Part shown: positions 59,998 through 64,000 of the stretch, one piece after another
Layout: the number at the start of each line of letters is the position of its first letter
Numbering within the stretch: position 1 is the stretch's first letter
Source of the DNA: Marinihelvus sp963695135
GTDB lineage: Bacteria; Pseudomonadota; Gammaproteobacteria; Xanthomonadales; SZUA-36
Direction of reading: 5' to 3'
DNA length: 64,000 nt
Assembly: GCA_963695135.1 (NCBI GenBank)
Contig: CAVOGA010000001.1
Span: 806,001-870,000, forward strand
The notes under the pieces: model-generated
Database searches by the model: none
What the model was told of the DNA's origin: nothing
What the model saw: only the letters and a program-made list of their open reading frames with translations
Made by a program: the position numbers and the translations under genes

Positions 59998-61158
59998 TCA
60001 GGCCCTCTGGTTAAAGCGGCGGCCGACCATGGCGCTGGCGATGTTGACCTTCTGGATATCAATGGCGCCACCGGCAATGCCCCAGCCCCAGGCGTCCCGG
60101 AAGCGCCGTTCCATCGGGTATTCCTTGGAGTAGCCGTAGCCGCCCATGAGCTGCAGGGCGTTGCCCGTGACCGTCCGCGCAATTTCGTTGGCGAAGCACT
60201 TGGCGACGCTGGAGTTCATGATGCTCGGGAAGCCCTGTTCCGCATCCACCGCTGCCCGCCAGATCAGCAATCTTGATGCCTCGACCTGCATCTGCATTTC
60301 GGCGAGCTTGAGCTGCACCGCCTGGAAATCGACGATCGGTTTACCGAACTGTTCGCGCTCCTGCACATAGCCGGTCACATCCTCGAGGGCGGCGGACGCC
60401 TGCGCCAGGGCCATGGTCGCGTTGCCGCAGCGCTCCAGGTCGAAGGCGCCCATGAGCTTTTTGAAGCCGCCGGCGCCGACCACCACGTTTTTTGCCGGCA
60501 CGCGAACGTTGTCAAAAAAGATGTCGGAAGACGGGACCCCGCGAAAGCCCATAAGGTGCTCCGGTCGCCCGAAGGTCAGGCCCTCGGTGCCTTTCTCGAC
60601 ATACACCGCACCAATGGATTTTGCTCCCGGGTCATCGCTCATGCGGCAATACACCACGTAGCCGTCGGCGTGCCCGCCGCCGGAGCACCAGCGCTTGGAG
60701 CCATTGAGCACGACCTCGTCGCCGTCCATGACCGCGTGGGTCTTGAGGTCGGTGAGCGCGGAGCCGGCCGCCGGCTCGGACATGGCGATGGCGACCATCT
60801 TTTCCCCGCGACATACCTGTGGCACCAGTTCCTCCGCCAGTTCCCGGTTGCCGAACTTTTCAATCGCGCGGATCGGCCCGACGCAGGACTCGAAAACGGG
60901 AAAGCCGACGGCGGAGGACACCTTGCCCAGTTCCTCGATAACGATCAGCGCCTCGATGTTGCCCAGGCCCAGCCCGCCGAGTTCCTCGCTGATATTGATG
61001 CCGAGGTAGCCCATCTCCGCGAACTCGCGAACCAGGTCGTGGGACGGCGGCTCGCCGGTTTGCTCGATCGTTTCGGCCAGGGGCAGGAGTCGCTCGCTCG
61101 CATAGCGGCGCACGCTTTCCTGCAATTCTTTCTGTTCTTCGCTCAGTTGAAAATCCAT
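59998..61158 (-). CDS. Acyl-CoA dehydrogenase with IVD-type active site
   Basis: A 386-residue acyl-CoA dehydrogenase. FAD-binding regions IAMSEPAAGSALTDL and RWCSGGG are recognisable, and the C-terminal GGYGYSKEYPMERRFRDA is typical. The usual catalytic Glu of the YEGT motif is missing (WGWGIAGGAIDIQ, residues 358-369). Instead Glu242 in FDLERCG occupies the helix position used as base in isovaleryl-CoA and long-chain acyl-CoA dehydrogenases. This suggests a branched or bulky acyl substrate. Confidence 0.92.
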   Translation of the reverse strand: MDFQLSEEQKELQESVRRYASERLLPLAETIEQTGEPPSHDLVREFAEMGYLGINISEELGGLGLGNIEALIVIEELGKVSSAVGFPVFESCVGPIRAIEKFGNRELAEELVPQVCRGEKMVAIAMSEPAAGSALTDLKTHAVMDGDEVVLNGSKRWCSGGGHADGYVVYCRMSDDPGAKSIGAVYVEKGTEGLTFGRPEHLMGFRGVPSSDIFFDNVRVPAKNVVVGAGGFKKLMGAFDLERCGNATMALAQASAALEDVTGYVQEREQFGKPIVDFQAVQLKLAEMQMQVEASRLLIWRAAVDAEQGFPSIMNSSVAKCFANEIARTVTGNALQLMGGYGYSKEYPMERRFRDAWGWGIAGGAIDIQKVNIASAMVGRRFNQRA

Positions 61159-61239
61159 GCGCTTGGTGAGCTCCTGATGGGTTGGGTAAGGGTCGTATCA
61201 GCCTGCCGGCTGCGGAAGGCGTGGCTCCGCGGGGGGCGG

Positions 61240-61251
61240 CGAGTATACTCG
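61240..61251. promoter_or_regulatory. CGAGTATACTCG palindrome before the CoA-transferase gene
   Basis: A perfect 12-bp palindrome containing TATACT (61244-61249) in the 120-bp region between the divergent acyl-CoA dehydrogenase and CoA-transferase genes. It could be a -10 element on both strands. The 18-bp regulon palindrome is absent from this gap. Confidence 0.35.
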
Positions 61252-61278
61252 TAAGCCGTTCAATTCGGGGCCACGGTC

Positions 61279-62451
61279 TTGCAAGATCTTCTGAAGGATA
61301 TCCGGGTGCTGGACTTCGGCCGCTACGTGGCCGGCCCCTACTGCGCCACCCTGCTGGCCTATCTCGGGGCGGACGTGATCCGCGTGGAGCGCGCCGGCGG
61401 CGGCGAGGACCGTTTTATTGCGCCTTTCGGCGACGCCGGGACCGGCGGCTTGTTCATGCAAACCGGCTGCAACAAGCGTTCCCTGGCGCTGAACTTTCGC
61501 CAGCCGGAGACCGCCGAGGTGGTTCGCCGCCTGGTGAAAAGCGCCGATGTCGTGGTCGTCAACCTGCCGCCCGCTGCCCTGCAGCGCATGGGCCTGGACT
61601 GGGAGACGGTTCACGACCTTAACCCGCGGACGATCCTGTGCACGCAGACCGCGTTCGGCAGCGAGGGTCCCCTGGCGGAAAAGGGCGGCTTTGACGGCGT
61701 CGCCCAGGCCATGTCCGGGGCCATGTACATGACCGGAACGCCGGGCCAGCCGGTGAAGTCGGCGGCGCCCTATGTGGATTTCTCCACCGCGGTCATGAGC
61801 GCCATGGGCGTGCTGGCCGCCTTGCTGTCCCGCCAGCAGACCGGGCTCGGTCAGCATGTGGAATCTTCCCTGCTGGGCACCGCCATGGCCGTGTTCGGCT
61901 CGCACCTGGCCGAGCAGGGCGCGCTGGCCGTGGGTCGCGAGCCGAGCGGCAATCGCGTGCAGACCTCCGGGCCGTCGGACGTTTTCGCGACCCGTGATGG
62001 TCATATTCTCACCCACGTGGTCGGCAACGGGCTGTTCCGGCGCTGTGCCGGCTTGCTGGGGCATGCCGAATGGCTTGAACGGCCCGAATTGCTCAGCGAC
62101 CAGGGGCGCGGTGATGCGCGCGACGAGTTGTGTGAGGCCATGGCGGCCTGGTGTGGAGAACGCAGCACGGAGGCGGCGCTCGAGGCGCTGCAGGCTGCGG
62201 GGATTCCTGCGGGGCCGGTGCTTGATCTGCAACAGGCGCTGGATCAGCCGCAGGTGGCGGCCATGAGACTGTTCCAGAACATGGGTTTTCCGGGCTTTGA
62301 GGGCACGGCGCCGGTGGTTGATTTGCCGCTGAGGTTCTCTGCCGGCAAGGCCGGAATCCGTCAGCGCCCGCCGACCCTGGGTGAGCACAACCAGGAACTG
62401 CTGAAAGAACTCGGCTTTACCGACGAGGAAATCGCCGCGCTGGATCAATGA
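61279..62451 (+). CDS. CaiB/BaiF-type (family III) CoA transferase
   Basis: A 390-residue protein with RVLDFGRYVAGPYCATLLAYLGADVIRVER (partly quoted) at the start, FGSEGPLAEKGGFDG and a probable nucleophilic Asp167 in PYVDFSTAV, the place of Asp169 in formyl-CoA transferase. It transfers CoA between acids or activates a pathway acid using an acyl-CoA donor. The start is TTG. It lies upstream of operator copy 3, which sits between it and the second Rieske oxygenase. Confidence 0.92.
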   Translation: MQDLLKDIRVLDFGRYVAGPYCATLLAYLGADVIRVERAGGGEDRFIAPFGDAGTGGLFMQTGCNKRSLALNFRQPETAEVVRRLVKSADVVVVNLPPAALQRMGLDWETVHDLNPRTILCTQTAFGSEGPLAEKGGFDGVAQAMSGAMYMTGTPGQPVKSAAPYVDFSTAVMSAMGVLAALLSRQQTGLGQHVESSLLGTAMAVFGSHLAEQGALAVGREPSGNRVQTSGPSDVFATRDGHILTHVVGNGLFRRCAGLLGHAEWLERPELLSDQGRGDARDELCEAMAAWCGERSTEAALEALQAAGIPAGPVLDLQQALDQPQVAAMRLFQNMGFPGFEGTAPVVDLPLRFSAGKAGIRQRPPTLGEHNQELLKELGFTDEEIAALDQ

Positions 62452-62521
62452 TCCGGCACCAGTTTGCGCGATGTTCGTTCCCGTTGAGCCCCACATGGTG
62501 TGCCTTCTTCGCCCTTAAAAA

Positions 62522-62565
62522 AAACAGTCAGGACTGTTTATTTTGGGCCTTTGCCACTCTATAAT
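62522..62565 (+). promoter_or_regulatory. Regulon operator copy 3 with -10 box
   Basis: AAACAGTC-AG-GACTGTTT at 62522-62539 is followed after 20 bp by TATAAT (62560-62565), a perfect -10. The start near 62572 leaves a 30-base leader before the oxygenase ATG at 62603. The same palindrome and spacing occur at copies 1 and 2. Confidence 0.85.
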
Positions 62566-62602
62566 CAATGGTCCCGTAATTGCCTGCAGGTGGCTCTCAG
62601 CC

Positions 62603-63814
62603 ATGGATCAGGGTTTTATCGACAACGTATACGGCCGGCTTGAATCCGAGCGCAGCCGCAAGGGACCACCGGAAGATTTTCCCAGCCTTCCGCCGATTCC
62701 CGGCGGACGCTATACGGACCCGGAATTCCTCGCCCTCGAGCGCGAGTATCTGTGGAAGAAAAGCTGGCTCTACGCCTGTCACCTTGATGAATTGCCCGAT
62801 GCGGGCAGCTATATCCTCTGGCAGAAGACCGGCTCGCCGATTCTCATCGTGCGTGGCAAGGACGGGGAGGTGCGCGCTTTCTACAACACCTGCCGGCACC
62901 GCGGCGGACCGCTGGTCAAGGACGAGCGGGGCGCCACGCAGGGCGGCTTCACCTGCGGCTACCATGGCTGGGCCTATGACCTGGAAGGCAATCTGCGCGG
63001 CATGCGCGACCGGCGCGATTTCGTGGATCTGGATTTTTCCTGCCTGGGCCTGATTACCGTGCGCTGTGAGCGCCTGGGCAACTGGATCTTCATCAATGAG
63101 GACCCGGATGCGCAGCCGCTGCTCGAATCACTGGGCCGGATTCCGGACCACATGGCCCAGTTCGACCTGGACAATACCCGGCACATCGCGTCCTACAGCT
63201 TCGACGTGGAGTGCAACGTCAAGGTGCTCCTCGACGCTTTTCTCGAGGTCTATCACCTCAAGTCGATTCACCAGGACACCGTGGACCGCTTCCTGGATCA
63301 CCGCGGCACCACCATCATGCTGTGGCCGCACGGGCACTCGCTGATGGTAACGCCGAACCGCCGGCCGGACTGGGTCGATCCGGGCACCCTGGGCATGGTC
63401 GATTTTCCCAACGTGACGGAGCTTCCCGTCAAGACCAACGTGTCCTACAACATCTATCCGAACCTGGTGACCCCGGTCGCCGGCAACGGCATGCCGTTTA
63501 TTAATTTCTGGCCAAGGTCCGACCGCACCATGACGATCGAGTGTCACTGGTTCTCCCCGGACTGGGGTGGCGGCGAGCGGCACGAACTGTGGGACAAGCG
63601 CATCGAAAACTTCGACCGGATCCTCGAGGAAGACACCCAGTTCGCCCCGCAGATCCAGAAGTCGGTCGAGTCCCCGGGTTTCAAGGGCATCCAGCTCAAT
63701 TACCAGGAGCGCCGGATCTACCACTGGCACGAAGAACTGGACCGCCGCATCGGCATTGAGCGCGTGCCTCGGCACCTGCGTGTCAAACCCATGCTGTCCG
63801 GGTTCATCGAGTAG
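62603..63814 (+). CDS. Rieske non-heme iron oxygenase, alpha subunit
   Basis: A 403-residue oxygenase. The Rieske ligands are Cys97/His99 (TCRHRG) and Cys118/His121 (TCGYHGWAY). The iron site has His218 and His223 in EVYHLKSIHQ with Asp211 upstream. It is only a distant paralogue of the oxygenase at 49595. As there, no beta subunit is adjacent. Operator copy 3 and a TATAAT box lie just upstream, and the start was placed at 62603 because longer frames begin before the promoter. Confidence 0.92.
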   Translation: MDQGFIDNVYGRLESERSRKGPPEDFPSLPPIPGGRYTDPEFLALEREYLWKKSWLYACHLDELPDAGSYILWQKTGSPILIVRGKDGEVRAFYNTCRHRGGPLVKDERGATQGGFTCGYHGWAYDLEGNLRGMRDRRDFVDLDFSCLGLITVRCERLGNWIFINEDPDAQPLLESLGRIPDHMAQFDLDNTRHIASYSFDVECNVKVLLDAFLEVYHLKSIHQDTVDRFLDHRGTTIMLWPHGHSLMVTPNRRPDWVDPGTLGMVDFPNVTELPVKTNVSYNIYPNLVTPVAGNGMPFINFWPRSDRTMTIECHWFSPDWGGGERHELWDKRIENFDRILEEDTQFAPQIQKSVESPGFKGIQLNYQERRIYHWHEELDRRIGIERVPRHLRVKPMLSGFIE

Positions 63815-63817
63815 TCC

Positions 63818-64000
63818 TTGGGCAGCGAACGCCACAGCTTTGGGCTGCTGGCCTGCGAGGCCTACCTGCCACGCTGGCGCATTGAGCGCCGCACCATGAC
63901 GGACGCGATCGGCTGGGCGCGCGGCCGGGTCCGGCCGGGGCAGGGCACACGCAGCTTTGCAAACTGGGATGAAGACAGCCTGACCATGGCCGTGGAGGCG
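63818..64000 (+). CDS. HMG-CoA-synthase/KAS-III-like acyltransferase, N-terminal fragment
   Basis: A 61-residue start of a larger gene cut by the window end. From a TTG at 63818 the product begins with a stretch in which GLLACEAYLPRWRIERR is followed by AIGWARGRVRPGQGTRSFANWDEDSLTMAVEA (partly quoted). The phrase ANWDEDSLTMAVEA is characteristic of hydroxymethylglutaryl-CoA synthase-family proteins, often paired with Zn-ribbon OB-fold partners in degradation islands. It follows the oxygenase by 3 bp. Confidence 0.7.
   Translation, partial: MGSERHSFGLLACEAYLPRWRIERRTMTDAIGWARGRVRPGQGTRSFANWDEDSLTMAVEA

Noticed and set aside
1..64000. CRISPR arrays, tRNA and rRNA genes, prophage or complete insertion sequences
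   Set aside because: No repeat-spacer pattern, tRNA/rRNA sequence, transposase or phage structural gene was seen on either strand.

Overview
The window is chromosomal DNA, GC-rich and densely coding, from a Gram-negative bacterium. A gammaproteobacterium is the best fit: it has a phospholipid-retrieval (Mla) operon with an outer-membrane MlaA lipoprotein, a PspA-PspC pair behind a sigma-54-type promoter, a full-length SppA with Lys205 and Ser409, a DegQ-like protease, DgkA, an NhaD-type Na+/H+ antiporter, a CGFS glutaredoxin and many lipobox proteins. NhaD, the TRAP transporter and the many peptidases hint at an uncultivated marine lineage, but that is inference. I see no tRNA, rRNA, CRISPR array, prophage or complete insertion sequence.

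Region 1 (1-32165) is ordinary core and periphery. It holds the end of metF, an exported isoaspartyl peptidase, a Nudix ADP-ribose pyrophosphatase, a 5'-3' exonuclease, an HNH nuclease, a DegQ-like protease, pspA-pspC, a MATE pump, an M17 aminopeptidase, sppA, dgkA, xthA and a glutaredoxin/A-type/rhodanese triple fusion. It ends with a tightly packed minus-strand block, mlaF-E-D-C-A followed without a break by a complete peptide/nickel-type ABC importer and then small lipoprotein and YkvA genes.

Region 2 (32166-44016) has two long non-coding stretches. The first (32166-33055) carries a strong minus-strand terminator and many nested hairpins, so it probably encodes a structured RNA. The genes here are a nucleotidyltransferase, a TRAP transporter with a TatT component, a glutaryl-CoA dehydrogenase, NhaD, a kinase-fold protein and a CadC-like membrane regulator with a TPR region.

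Region 3 (44017-64000, open at the right edge) is the accessory part and the most interesting: a catabolic island. It contains a TetR regulator, three SDR dehydrogenases, a [2Fe-2S] ferredoxin with its FAD reductase, a Rieske ferredoxin, two Rieske oxygenase alpha subunits, a TPP-dependent E1alpha/E1beta/E2 set, a cytochrome c-PQQ propeller lipoprotein, a MaoC hydratase, an acyl-CoA ligase, an acyl-CoA dehydrogenase with an IVD-type active site, a CaiB-type CoA transferase, a VOC protein, two small ABM monooxygenases, a ThuA-domain protein and the start of an HMG-CoA-synthase-like enzyme. Three copies of the 18-bp palindrome AAACAGTC-AG-GACTGTTT (once as its reverse complement) lie 20-21 bp upstream of -10 boxes at three separate promoters and mark one regulon. 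Together the genes suggest oxygenation and dehydrogenation of a cyclic or terpenoid-like substrate, cleavage of a 2-oxo or diketone intermediate to acyl-CoA, and beta-oxidation-like finishing steps. The substrate is unknown. Two genes in the island, the ferredoxin reductase and the E2, each carry an apparent single-base insertion.
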